Made by a program: the position numbers and the translations under genes. Of a DNA stretch of 64,000 nucleotides, positions 46,601 to 57,249 are shown piece by piece. Source of the DNA: Nephrocerus scutellatus (lineage: Eukaryota > Arthropoda > Insecta > Diptera > Pipunculidae); NCBI GenBank assembly GCA_947095585.1, contig OX352762.1, forward strand, positions 117,830,930-117,894,929. Reading direction: 5' to 3'. Within the stretch, counting starts at the first letter, position 1; each line of letters starts with the position of its first letter. Under the pieces are notes generated by a model. That model searched no databases. It was not told where the DNA came from and saw only the letters and a program-made list of their open reading frames with translations.

Positions 46601-46870
46601 ATCATATTTGGCTCTACAACCGGGGTCCGGTCCTGGCCTCTCGGGGTTCCGTAATAATAATTTTTTACAGGCGAGGTTATTGGCCTCGCGCCAACCTTAC
46701 TTTGAAGGGACTAGCCCGATCATTCAGCTTTTCCTGCATTGGGGGAAATTACCGGCGGCCACCACGTGGAGGTTTGATCGCACTTCCACCAGTCAGAGAT
46801 AGGTACGGCCGCCTGCAATTCTAGAGCATTCTGTGTTATTCACCCTATTCTGCTGATGGCTGACCGCCAT
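46600..46870 (+). repeat. GC-rich dispersed repeat fragment
   Basis: GGCTCTACAACCGGGGTCCG starts this GC-rich patch in AT-rich surroundings; a close copy in reverse orientation lies at 39810-39850 (GGACCCCAGTTGTAGAGCC). It may be an untranslated part of a retrotransposon. No protein similarity was recognised. Confidence 0.4.
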
Positions 46871-47419
46871 CATTTATTAAATTCAGAAAGTATAAAATCT
46901 AGTATACTGTATACCATTCACCCGGACCATTCTGAACAAAGTATTTGGAGCAAAAAGTTCGTTTAATTTATTGCTAATGCATTGAGGAATCGAATGTATT
47001 GGTTCTCAAAGGAAGAAATTGAAAAAATAAATGTTCGTCGACTGCAGTAGCCAGCAGAAAACATTATACGGGAGGCACTCGTCAAAAACAAATTGAGAAA
47101 TTAGTCTGCTTGATCTCTCCTCGCCATCTTGCTGAGTAAAAGAAACCTTACCCATCGATTGCAGACAGGTAACAAAGTTACAGTTTCGGTTACAAAACTT
47201 TGCATATAAAAACCACAATCAAACCGTACCCCGGGTACAGTTTGCAAATAGAACGTCAAACCAAAACCACGAGAGAGAAATCTTAACAATACCCTGCAAA
47301 TCGAAAGCATCTCGCTTCCATGGTATATTAGTCCGGATTGAACCAGCAAACATTCATGAAAACAGGGTTGAGTTCAATTATCGTTAAACTCAGTTTGCAC
47401 TCAACGGAAATACCTGGGC

Positions 47420-47770
47420 TAAGTAGATTTGGGCACCCATACAAATTTTATAAAAAAAAGTACCCGATTTTTTTCAAATTTCCGATCTCCGATGGGCAAA
47501 ACTCTAAAAATTTGGAAGTGACCGAACCGCGGGGTCGGGAGCACCCATACAAATTTTATAAAAAAAAAAAAATACTCAATTTTCTTCAAATTTTATACGC
47601 ATGTGTACGAGTATCTCCGATAGACAACACTTTTTGTAAAAAATTAAAAGCGATCGGGCCCCGTGGTCGGGGGCTCACTAACAAAAAATTTAAAAAATTT
47701 ACCAGATTTTATTCAAGCTGAACATTGTGTATCCCCGATTTTTATGGGTTGTTTTATTTCCTGCTTGGTG
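47420..47770 (+). repeat. minisatellite-bearing dispersed repeat, copy 4
   Basis: At least two monomers: CACCCATACAAATTTTATAA, then CCGATTTTTTTCAAATTTCC..., and ATGTGTACGAGTATCTCCGA..., CGGGCCCCGTGGTCGGGGGC. It lacks the TTCTCTATATTAACTTC end of the other copies but shares the ATGGGTTGTTTTATTTCCTG end with 34130. Confidence 0.6.
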
Positions 47771-48730
47771 TTTAGTTTATACAAAATTGTAGTTTCGGCT
47801 AACAGCTTGCTTAATAGCGTGTCTACTGTCTACATAGGCGTGGGAATGAAAGTATTGAAAGTCATTCCAATGAACGTTGTTGCTACACATAACTAAGCAT
47901 TTGTGTGTATGGTTGTCAATTTGTTGTTGTTTTGCCGTATAGAACGTTCATGCTTGCGTCATTTTTTGTAGTTGTCTTTCGATGATTTCGCGGTGGAATC
48001 AAGCTTTTTCTTTCCAACTGTTTCGCTGGACATGACTTTCATTCCCATGATTGTGTAGCCACGCACGCACGCGATTGTCGCAGTCATCAACTTCGCTGCA
48101 GTACATTTTTATTTTTAAGTTATTATCATTTAAAAGTCTTTATTTAAATAACTTTATTAATTTCTTTCTATAAAACTTAATTTTAATAATTAAATAACAC
48201 CAATTCATATACCTAAAAAATTAAAGAAAGGAATTTTATTTTTAAATCTCAAAGCCAACGCGCCCGATATGTAAAGCGCTTAAGGTTATATATTTTTAAA
48301 GAACACTTTAAGCAGCAATTGTTTTATTTTTATTTATTTAAATTGTTATTTCGCCTAACTGACATCTTCAGAATATAAACAAAAATAAACAGAACATTGA
48401 AACAGAAAACAAAAAGATGAAACAAAGTTGTAGGAGTAAAAAAAAATGTTTTCACTGTTAGATGTATATCAAATTGGTGTTGTCATTTTTCGAATATGAT
48501 TGGAGTTGTGGATTTTATTTCGTGAAGTCTTTCTCTTGTGCTGTGGTATTTCTTTGGAACTATGTGTGTCTTATAAAAGACATATGTTTTGACGTGACAA
48601 CGTTTTCTTCATGGTTTAAGGGGGTACATGTTCACAAAGTAAAATGTTCAGTGACACACTGGTAATGTCCCACTGATAAGTGAGACACGGTTAATGAAAC
48701 CATGTTGAAACTATTTTGGGAACCAAGCCA

Positions 48731-48955
48731 TTTCGGTATGTAGGACTTTGATGCGACTATAGGACTTGTTCCTATGAAAATTCTGGAATAGTGTCATTAT
48801 GGTCTAGAATTTCGGGAATAAAGCAATTTCTCCAGCGATTCGCATGCAATTTGGTATGTAGGACTATAATGCGACTTTACAAATTGTTCCAATGGAAATT
48901 CTGGTATATGGTCATTAGCATCTGGAATTTCGGGAACTATACCATTTTGAGATTT
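48731..48955. repeat. 118-bp tandem duplication
   Basis: GGTATGTAGGACT recurs at 48735 and 48853, followed in both copies by a GCGACT segment, TTGTTCC, ATTCTGG and CTRGAATTTCGGGAA. The copies are diverged. Downstream, near 49010, CCCGGGCAGACGTTGTC resembles in reverse complement the end of the Helitron-like element at 53270. Confidence 0.55.
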
Positions 48956-48959
48956 GGAG

Positions 48960-51060
48960 ATGTCCGTTCGTGTATCCGTTCCACAGACAAGAAGATCTCT
49001 GTTTTCTTTCGTCCCGGGCAGACGTTGTCAAGCTCATAGCTAATGGCCGTTCCTCCGACACAGCCTACCATGTTTTTTTTTTAAAAATATATTACCTCTA
49101 AAAACATTTGCACAAAAAAAACAAGGTCCATGGAATTTGGTTTTGACAAAATAAAAATTTGCTCTATTCATGGAAACGCTACTAGTTAGAAAAAGGACAA
49201 GCCCATAGAATACGTTGCGTCGACGATTCGTTGATGTTGCCGTATGTGACGCAAAGAGGGGACCCAATGAACACGTTGTCGTCGCACAGGCAAACAACAA
49301 CACAACCAAATGCCAAAATAAACTTCAAACTGGTATGCGAGATAATTGTCAAAGCATTTGCCGGAGAGAAAAGTTGAACGTTGGTCAACTTTTTGCGTCG
49401 TTTCCGTCACATGATATTTGCCTATGGGACACTTCCCATAAGAACGCGTGTATTTTATTGATCTGTCAGTTGCTTACTTCGCCACAAAGGATTCTCTGGC
49501 TGGGCTCTATACGCTTTGATCTTAACACGATGAAACCAAATACATTTAATGGCTTGGAAACATGGTATTTGACTGTACTCGAAATCGAATTCTGACGCAT
49601 TCGGTGTATTCCAATAAATGCTTCAAAGAAAATTGAATTTGAATATTCTTAAGCTCGAAGATAACGCGCTCGGTATATCTTATCTTAAAAGCATCTTAAC
49701 TAAAAACGGAACTAGTAAAATGCTAATTGGTTTGTGCATTAGGTATACCTAAAACAAAAATTGTTTAAATACCTTTTTGATATAATTGTAATCCACATAC
49801 CATACTTTCAACAAATTCCACAAATCCCCCATCACCATGGTTGTTTGACAGCTAACAGTAACAACAAGCCAAACGTCTTGCTAGTTTTCAATTTCATTCC
49901 GTAAGTTAGTGGTCAGTTTCAGTATTCAGTTTGCTTTTGTCCATCATATAACTATGGGTTGTGCGCCAACGTTGTTTTCCCGTGTGGTTTTCATTTGTTT
50001 ATTGTAAAATTCTAGACTGTAAGGTACTAAAAGTAAATTTATTATTCCTTACAGCAATTAAACTTTATTTCACCGGGTACGGAAAAAATTAATGGAAACT
50101 GATTAAATCGTGAACTTTTGAGTACTTGATCAGCAAAGTGCTTAGCAGCTAAAGTGATACAAACAGCAATTAGCACTTCTATTTTTTTGCTAAAACGGTA
50201 AAAACGTATTAACCTGACGCTTGACACTTAAAGTGCCAGCTATTAAAAAGTGGATTTAATGCATACCACAAAAATTAAAATTATTAATGTTCAGTCGCAA
50301 TAGCTACAAAATAAAATACAAAGTAAAAGACCAAAAAAGAAAATACACATATTGTTACCGAAGACTTCCTGGCTATCAGCTATTTTGTTTATAAATCTCT
50401 GTCGTCATCTTTCTTCGCTTCATTTTCTATGTTGCTTTAGCCAACTGAATCAGCAACCACTATTCATTGAAGCAGCTGTCGCCAGCTATCACTATGTTAT
50501 GCCCAGTCGCATGTGGTGTATCAATAAACTTTTTCAAACCTGATTACCCACTATCCGAGTGCATTTGCAATTTCTGCACCACTCTTCAGTTGGTAAATAG
50601 TAATAGCAATTTGAAGTGAATTCATTACTCTCCAATGCCGAGTAGCACAACCAGTCCAGTCCAGGCCGGCGGCTGTGCGTAAAGTCTACCAAAACATCGA
50701 AACAACACCGCGGAGCACCTCTTATGTAATGCATTTGGTAACCTTAACAGACAGACATTAACAATAACAAATGCATCAACTGCAACGAGGACAACGGGTT
50801 AATCGAACAGCAAGAAATGTTCAATTCAGTGCAAATCAAATAAATTACGAATAAATTCCATTTAAAGGAATTCAGTGGATAAAGTCGAGAGAGAAAAACC
50901 GAAACTGTGGCGAAAGAGTGAAGTAAATTGTAAACAATACAAAAAAAAATCGGCTTTGTTGCGTTATTTGCTCAAAAAAGAAATTATCGTAAGTTATTCG
51001 CTAGCGGAATAATAAATCCGGACCTCTCATGCTCATGCGGCGCTCCAAATCGGTTCAAGG
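48960..51060. other. 5' intergenic region of the lipocalin gene
   Basis: No open frame begins with a credible ATG and domain. The 49800-51060 part is free of recognised transposons and is the likeliest place for lipocalin promoter elements. Confidence 0.4.
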
Positions 51061-51068
51061 TATAAATA
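51061..51068 (+). promoter_or_regulatory. possible TATA box of the lipocalin gene
   Basis: TATAAATA at 51061-51068 lies 157 bases before the start codon, which would put transcription near 51092 and give a 5' leader of about 125 bases. The DNA is AT-rich, so the match could be chance. Confidence 0.35.
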
Positions 51069-51217
51069 ATTGATTGGGAAAGAGACAGATACCGTAAAAC
51101 TGTTTCAGTAAATCGCTCCCGCAAGTGAATTATAGCAAATTTGTTTCGTGGCTATCTTCCACCTACACCCACCCACCTACTGCTTGCTACAGATTACGTG
51201 AATACACCGAAGCTACA

Positions 51218-51346
51218 ATGAAATTTCATCAAATAAATGCTGTTGCAATTCTGGCAATATTGTCAGTGATGGTTCAATCAACTGCCGGCTATGGATTCGG
51301 TCGGTGTCCAAAATATCCATCGATGCCAAAATTTAATCTGTCACGG
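51218..51346 (+). CDS. GLaz: apolipoprotein-D/Lazarillo-type lipocalin, coding exon 1 (signal peptide)
   Basis: The gene encodes a secreted lipocalin of 213 residues from four coding exons (51218-51346, 60056-60219, 60279-60351, 60408-60683). Lazarillo/apolipoprotein D lipocalins bind small lipids and protect against oxidative stress. This exon begins ATGAAATTTCATC at 51218; no ATG lies upstream in this frame back to a stop. MKFHQINAVAILAILSVMVQ is a clear signal peptide, probably cut near Gly24, and Cys30 (GFGRCPKYPS) is the first of four conserved cysteines. It ends in CGG with the donor GTAAGA at 51347, phase 0. The GLaz assignment rests on the WYEVERSFYLPEIASGC wording of exon 2 recalled from Drosophila; NLaz and Karl are alternatives. 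Confidence 0.85.
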
Positions 51347-52389
51347 GTAAGAAAGCGCGAGTTTAAAAGTTTACTGCTTTGCGAATTTTTGTAAAGGGAT
51401 GGAAAGAACCTGGGATATGGGCAAGATAAAAATTTGAATACTTTGGATCTTCTCCATTAGGCTAGACTTCCATCGATTCGATGTACAATTGCCAGCTTCT
51501 TCTGTGTTCTGTTTGTCGGTATGATCATTCTAGTTTTAAATCCCGAAAAAAGCGAATGTTGAGAATGCGTAAGGACTTAACGGTTCACAGCTTATTAAAA
51601 CAAATAATATTGACATCTCAAAAAAAATCTTTTAGAGTGCTTGCTGGACTCAAAAAAGTACGGGAATGCATAAAACCAGAAAATTTTTGGCTTGGTAGAA
51701 ACTGTCAAAATCCCTTACGCTAAAATTCAACATTCACAAGTAAGTTAGTTATTTGGCTTTCGTTTGATAGAAAAAGTGCAAAAATACTCCACTCAATACT
51801 CAATTTCACAAAAGTGCACTCGATTTGTTTGCTTTAGTTAAATTTTATAATAAAATCTTTTCTTATCATTCTTTTCGTCATCGTATCGTGACATTTGTGC
51901 GACCATTTCGACACAAATTAACATAAAAAACGTCAGAGTGTACATTTTTTTTCGCTTAGCGCCAAAATATTGGTAATCAGTGTAGGAAACAACGAACGCT
52001 ATATGAGTTGGTTGTCAATAAATTCGTTTTTGACAGAATGTTCACATGTTAAAGAAATTTTTTAGTAAAAGTTGGTAAAATTCGCATTGAGGGGAAATTA
52101 ACTTCTGTCGTTTTTTTTAAACAAAATCTGGATCAGATTGATTTTTTTGGCTGTCAAATTGTTTGTTTTCTCTAATGTGTGTTTTTTTTTTTTTAAATCT
52201 GGCGCGGATTGATTTTTTTGGATGTGAAGTTGTTCGTTTTCTCTAATCTACGGTAGATCGGATTTCCCCTCTTGATATTTTGGTAGATTTACCCCTCATT
52301 TTACTAACACCAACAACTGATGTCATTTTTCTTGGCACGTGTCACAATTTGTCATTCGATTTCTGTTCTCTGAAAGCACTAAATTTTCC

Positions 52390-52580
52390 TTAATAATAAT
52401 AATATTCGGCGCGAAAGACCATTGCGGTCCAAGCCCTAGCTTCTCGCGACTATTTGTCTTGCGCATGTATATTTTTGGACATAAATGGAAAAGACCTACA
52501 ATTTAAGGCCGGATCGGATCGGCGAATTGAGTAGTTTTCCGTGACAAGATATTACTCTCGGAAAGTGGGACACGGTGAAA
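52390..52580 (-). mobile_element. tRNA-derived SINE, copy G (head lost)
   Basis: On the reverse strand it reads GTTTTTCACCGTGTCCCACT, then CCGAGAGTAATATCTTGTC, GCCGATCCGATCCGGCC, and AGTCGCGAGAAGCTAGGGC ending GGACCGCAATGGTCTTTCGC and an ATT-rich tail. Confidence 0.62.
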
Positions 52581-52984
52581 AACTTAATTATCCTTTTTTC
52601 TTACAAAAATAAATATATTATATAAGTATATACTTTCAGGAAACCATTTTGTAAATTGAAGAAGAAAACAAAAACAGAACAGGAAATAACGTTTCAGAAT
52701 TACGCGTTGCATACAAACAAACAAACAAAACAATGTAAACAAAAGATTCTCGCTTTTCTTGTTCGATTTGCCGAGAAAAAAATCGCAGAGAAAAAAACGA
52801 CATTAAAAACCAATCTACGGTAGATCGAAATTCGAAATTGCTAGTAAATTCTAGAAATCTCATTCCGACGAGATGACAAACTTTGATACCTATGTTTATC
52901 TATTATACCCTTACTGTTCTTTGTCGACTCAATCAGTGTGGTGTTTAACCTCGATTCTGGGTTGTTACAATATATTATTAAATA

Positions 52985-53291
52985 TCTATATATATATATA
53001 TATATATAAAAATCTCATGTCACGGTGTTTGTCCTTCAACTGTTCCGAAACGGCTCAACCGATTGTTATGAAATTTTTTATGTATATTTGGTAGGTATGA
53101 GAACAGGTTTAAAGTGTAAAAAAAAAAAGAAAAAAAAACTTTTGAGAACGACTAGACCGATTTGGCTAACTTTTATTTGATAAATTCGCCATAGACATTT
53201 AGATATATGTATAGCTTTTCACAAGTTCACAAAACGATCACAAACAAATTTATTGAAAGTGGGACAGGACAACGTCTGTCGGGTCAGCTAG
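52985..53291 (+). mobile_element. non-autonomous Helitron-like element
   Basis: A (TA)n run leads into TATAAAAATCTCATGTCACG and CCGAAACGGCTCAACCGATT. The 3' end GGACAACGTCTGTCGGGTCA is followed by GCTAG|T at 53287-53292: a short stem (GACA...TGTC) then CTAG before T. This fits Helitron termini, and the GAGAACGGCT-CGACCGATT plus CTGCCGGGTCAGCTAGT layout is one I know from insect Helitrons. No coding capacity. Confidence 0.6.
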
Positions 53292-54249
53292 TATTATATA
53301 TAAATTGACAATATTAAATGTTATAGCCAACATTATTGTCCCAATTGAAGTGACGAATTCAAAAGGCACACCTATTGTCGTAGTATGTAGTAATATTGTT
53401 TCTATGTAATTTTTTTTTCTCGTAAAACTGGCCCAGATATTTTTTTTGGCTGTCAAGTTGTTCGTTTCCCCTTGAAAACGACTCTACCGTAGAGCTAAAA
53501 CAGCTCTCGATATTTTGGGAAATTTACCCCTCCTTATACTAGCACAACAACAAAACATGCAACCAAAAAATGGAAACAAAAGATTTTCGCCTTTCGTGTT
53601 CGATTTCCTTTTTGAAAAATTCTGCGGTCGATCGCGATTCTGGGGTAGAGTTTTTATGAAAAAAAAATTTAACATTAATAATTTATTATTGCAGAGGCAG
53701 TCGCAGGTTGCCACTGCTGTCTTCCATTATTCCTTATTAAGTACTTATTTGTAGAAGATAAACGAAGAGAAATATTAAGATTGGTGAGCAAGTGCAGTTC
53801 AGTGTAATTTTCCAGCTTAATAGAAGAGCAAGCCCTCATATTATTGCCGAATTTTTATAAATAATAAAAAAATATGTTATTAAATGACATGATGTTAGCA
53901 TAAAATTTACCATAGCTTTTTGATTGGACAGAAGCTAAGCGGGCGCTTTGCGCTATGATGATATACCGCAGAGTTATACGTTTGTTCAAGTTCAAAGTTT
54001 AATAACCTTAACCGTTTTAATGACTTTGAACTACATTTATGTGTGACAGGTATCTACATTTTTCTTGTGTTTCATTTGAACTTTTTACCGCGTACTGACC
54101 GTTTTTTTTTGGACTTTACATACTGTTTATATGAAATTATCCAATACGAGACAATTGGACATTGGAGCAATTAAATCATGAGTTATTATTAAATGATAAT
54201 GTATTAGATGGGCGAAATGGGTCTTATTAAAAGATACATAATGTATAAT

Positions 54250-54520
54250 GTTAGCGCTGTAGCTCAGTGATTAAAAATAATAATAATATTCAGCGCGATA
54301 GACCGTTGCGGTCCAAGGCCTAGCTTCTCGTCTTGTGTGTGTTATATTTTTTGCATAATGCCGTAGTCGAACGGCGAATTGAGAAGCTTTTCGTTACAAA
54401 TTTTTACTCTCGGACGTTTGTCACACATTCGCGTGAGGTGGGACCGTGAAAAATACTTCTGGTGTTTCCTGTGATTCGAACTACGAACATCCTGCTCAGA
54501 AATCCATGCACTTAACCTCA
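54250..54520 (-). mobile_element. tRNA-derived SINE, copy H
   Basis: On the reverse strand it begins TTAAGTGCATGGATTTCTGA, then GTAGTTCGAATCACAGGAAA (B box), GTCCCACCTCACGCGAATGT, ACAAACGTCCGAGAGTAAAA, CTTCTCAATTCGCCGTTCGA and GGCCTTGGACCGCAACGGTC. A separate plus-strand A-box scrap, GCGCTGTAGCTCAGTGATTA, abuts it at 54254-54273. Confidence 0.68.
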
Positions 54521-54584
54521 GCTCAGTGATTAGCTTTATAAAATCACCAAAAAGCGTCATTCGTTTAAAATTTTTACAAAAACT

Positions 54585-55026
54585 GTTGTCATTAGAAATA
54601 CACATGCGAAAAAAAATTTGTATGGGGCTAACTTTTAAAAAATTTATATGGGCACCCCTCGGGCATCACGGTCCTCAGAAATTTTACAAAAATTGTTGTC
54701 CATCGGAGATACACATGTGTCGCGCGTCGATCGGAGATGTACATGTGTATAAAATTCGAAGATAATCGGGTTAATTTGTCCCGGGGTCTCCAAAATTTTT
54801 ACAAAAAGTGTTGTCCATCGGGTAAATTTTGTAAAATATTTGTATGGGAGGCACCGAGGCCCGAGGGCCCCAAGTTTTAATAGAAAGTGTTGTCATCGGA
54901 GATATGCATATTTGCAAAGTTTCAATAAAATCGGACTTGGGGAAGTAGGTTAAAAATTGATCGCAAGATTCCATGACAAACAAACAAACACACGGGCACG
55001 CGAAGTTAATATAGACAATTTAAAAA
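54585..55026 (-). repeat. minisatellite-bearing dispersed repeat, copy 5
   Basis: About three to four monomers (AAAATTTTTACAAAAAGTGT, GTCCATCGGAGATACACATG types) precede the end TTAAAAATTGATCGCAAGAT and CACGCGAAGTTAATATAGAC, which is the reverse complement of the start shared by copies at 19030 and 33640. An inverted-repeat element directly follows. Confidence 0.62.
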
Positions 55027-55027
55027 A

Positions 55028-55152
55028 GAGCTCTCACAATTCAAAAACTTAAGACTTACAGGATTGTATGGATTTTGGTTTTGACAAATGCTCTTTATCC
55101 ATACAATCTTGTAAGTCGTACGTTTTGAGTTTTTCCATTGTGAGAGTGAGCT
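55028..55152. repeat. foldback element with about 45-bp arms
   Basis: GAGCTCTCACAATTCAAAAA, AGACTTACAGGATTGTATGG at 55028-55073 is matched in reverse complement by CCATACAATCTTGTAAGTCG to TTTTTCCATTGTGAGAGTGA at 55097-55152, with about 23 bp of loop. Confidence 0.65.
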
Positions 55153-55379
55153 TAGATAACCCGTTTAAATGATGTTTTGAGTTAGAAGACGCTGTCGAAC
55201 TCGGCTAACTCCCTTGTCGTCTTCAATCAACGTATCACACTTTTTTTTTATGTTTTCCTCTGTAGTTAAGGTTTCTGGCTTTTACTACGTAGGTCGGCTT
55301 CAAAACGCTCGCGTCCACGATTAAGCTCGTATAAAATTGCTCTACTTCGCCCGAACTTCGCAGAGTCACTCTTGAAGAT

Positions 55380-55830
55380 GTTTTCAAGGTGTTTTGTTAT
55401 TTTTTTGATGGTCTTTTGGTGGTCTTTTGTGATTCTTTTAAGGGTCTGTTGTGATTCTTTTGGTGGTCTTTTGGAGGTGTTTTCTGATTCTTTTGATGAT
55501 CTTTTGTGATCCTTCTGGTAGTCTATTGATAGTCTTCTGATAGCCATTTGGTATTCTTTTGGAGGTATTTTGTGATTCTTTTGAGGGTCTTTTGGGAGTC
55601 TCTTCTCTTATTGATAGTCTTTTGTGAGTCGGGAGTCTGTTGATGCTCTTTTTTGATTCTTTTGAGGGACTTTTGGAGGTCTTCTGTTCTTTTGGTGATC
55701 TTTTAGGAGTCTTTTGGTAGTCTATTGGTAGTCTTTTGAGAGTTTTTTGGTGCTCTTTTAGGCGCCTTTTGAGGATCTTTTAGAGGCGTTTTGGAGGTCT
55801 TATGAAATTTTTTTGAGGGCCTTTTGAAAG
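55380..55830. repeat. degenerate 12-bp minisatellite
   Basis: Variants of GGTCTTTTGGTG follow one another for about 450 bp. The period of 12 keeps a reverse-strand frame open for 93 codons (55547-55266), which encodes Lys/Glu/Ser-rich sequence such as KRPPKESQQTLKRITKDHQK; this is a consequence of the repeat, not evidence of a gene. Confidence 0.65.
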
Positions 55831-56549
55831 ATATTTTTCATGTTTTCAAACTGGCATTATTTCCCTATATACAACAATTGACAAACAATGATTTAAAGTA
55901 AAGACTTTATGCATATTATTATCTAAACAGAATATTTCTTTATTCCAACCTTCCATCGATTATAGAAACTTTTGATTTTATGGACTCTCCTAACATTAAT
56001 TAGTTCATATTTATCATGCATCTACTGTATATGCATTTTAGAATATGTAGTCTTTCGTTTTATCTTCCTCTCTCCTCCACCCAAACCAATTTAAAATTTA
56101 TGACGATTAACGAGCACTGCCATTCAAAGTACGAGTATAAGGCCGCCTTCCATTTCAAGAGCAACTGCTTGAATAGTTCTACGATACAAAAATTACAAAC
56201 GAGCAGTCTTGAAATCAATCATTTGACCCATTGAAGCTTTTAAATGAATGGTTAATCCAAGCTACAAAAAATAAACATCTGCAACATTACTGCTTTTAAC
56301 CTTGAACACCATAAACGCTGCATAATTTTACCATTTTATGATTAAAATTTTAATTTTAATTTATATGCAGATTAATAATAGTTTATACAATCAATTAATT
56401 AACATTTCGTACGTGCGAGTCAATTCGCATGGTTACTTGATTTTAATTTACCATCTTAAGTTAGAAAGCCAAAAACTTTTAAATTATTATTAATAGCTTA
56501 TTTAATTAATTGATTCATATCTGAGGAGGAAAGCGAGGGCTATTCAGTA

Positions 56550-57090
56550 ATTTGTGAATTACTTTTACTACAGTAAATAACAAAAGTATTTTATATGTTG
56601 AATCACTAGAGTGTGTAAAGGTTACTTTCGAAGCTAGGTTATAGTGTATGAAATAGTCACTTTCGGGTATGGGCGTGTGAAATAGTATATTACAGAACGA
56701 GCAAGGAAAGTGGAGTGGAAGTGGATGAGCACTTTTCTGCGAGTCGTGTACGCTATTTTTCACGCGTCCAAACCGGTTTTTTTGCTAAATCGAGAGAGAA
56801 GCAGAAATGTGAGAATGTGTGTTCGCTGTGACTGCAGTAAATAACAAAGAAATTAATTTTTCACGCGTCCAAACCGGTTTTTCTGTTAAATTGAGAGAGA
56901 AGCAGAAATCACAAACAACAAACAAAAGAGAATTCTTGCACATGCGCAATGTGTTCGCTGAGATTGTAGTAAATAACAAAAGACGTTTATATCATAACAT
57001 AACTAGTGTTGTTATGGGCTACTTTCGAGGCTAGTTTAGAGCGTACGAAACAGTCACTTTCGTCTATGGGCGTGTGAAAATATATTAACA
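56550..57090. repeat. copies of the 258-bp repeat family, with internal duplication
   Basis: A partial copy ending GGGTATGGGCGTGTGAAA (near 56684) abuts a second that begins TAGTATATTACAGAACGAGC and ends GTCTATGGGCGTGTGAAAA near 57080. In the second, a roughly 100-bp part starting CACGCGTCCAAACCGG (56761 and 56861) is duplicated in tandem. The family matches the insert at 15594-15851. Confidence 0.6.
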
Positions 57091-57249
57091 TAATAGAAAC
57101 AAAATTACCTTCTTATATAGTCATGGAACTAATATCGTTTCCTGAACAAAATTCTGTTAGAATCCTGTACAAAAAACTCATAAAGGTTCATTAAACATAA
57201 CATTGGACTATAATATGTAGCTAATGAATATGATAATGATGAGAAAAAG

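Noticed and set aside
49215..49595. 126-codon plus-strand frame
   Set aside because: It begins at TTG, has no recognisable domain, and the first ATG comes after about 40 codons.
51125..51217. Upstream extension of the lipocalin reading frame
   Set aside because: The frame begins with GTG and has no ATG before 51218; the ATG at 51218 opens a standard signal peptide.
51481..51723. 80-codon plus-strand frame in the lipocalin intron
   Set aside because: It starts with ATG and is Lys/Arg-rich, but no splice sites, signal or family support it.
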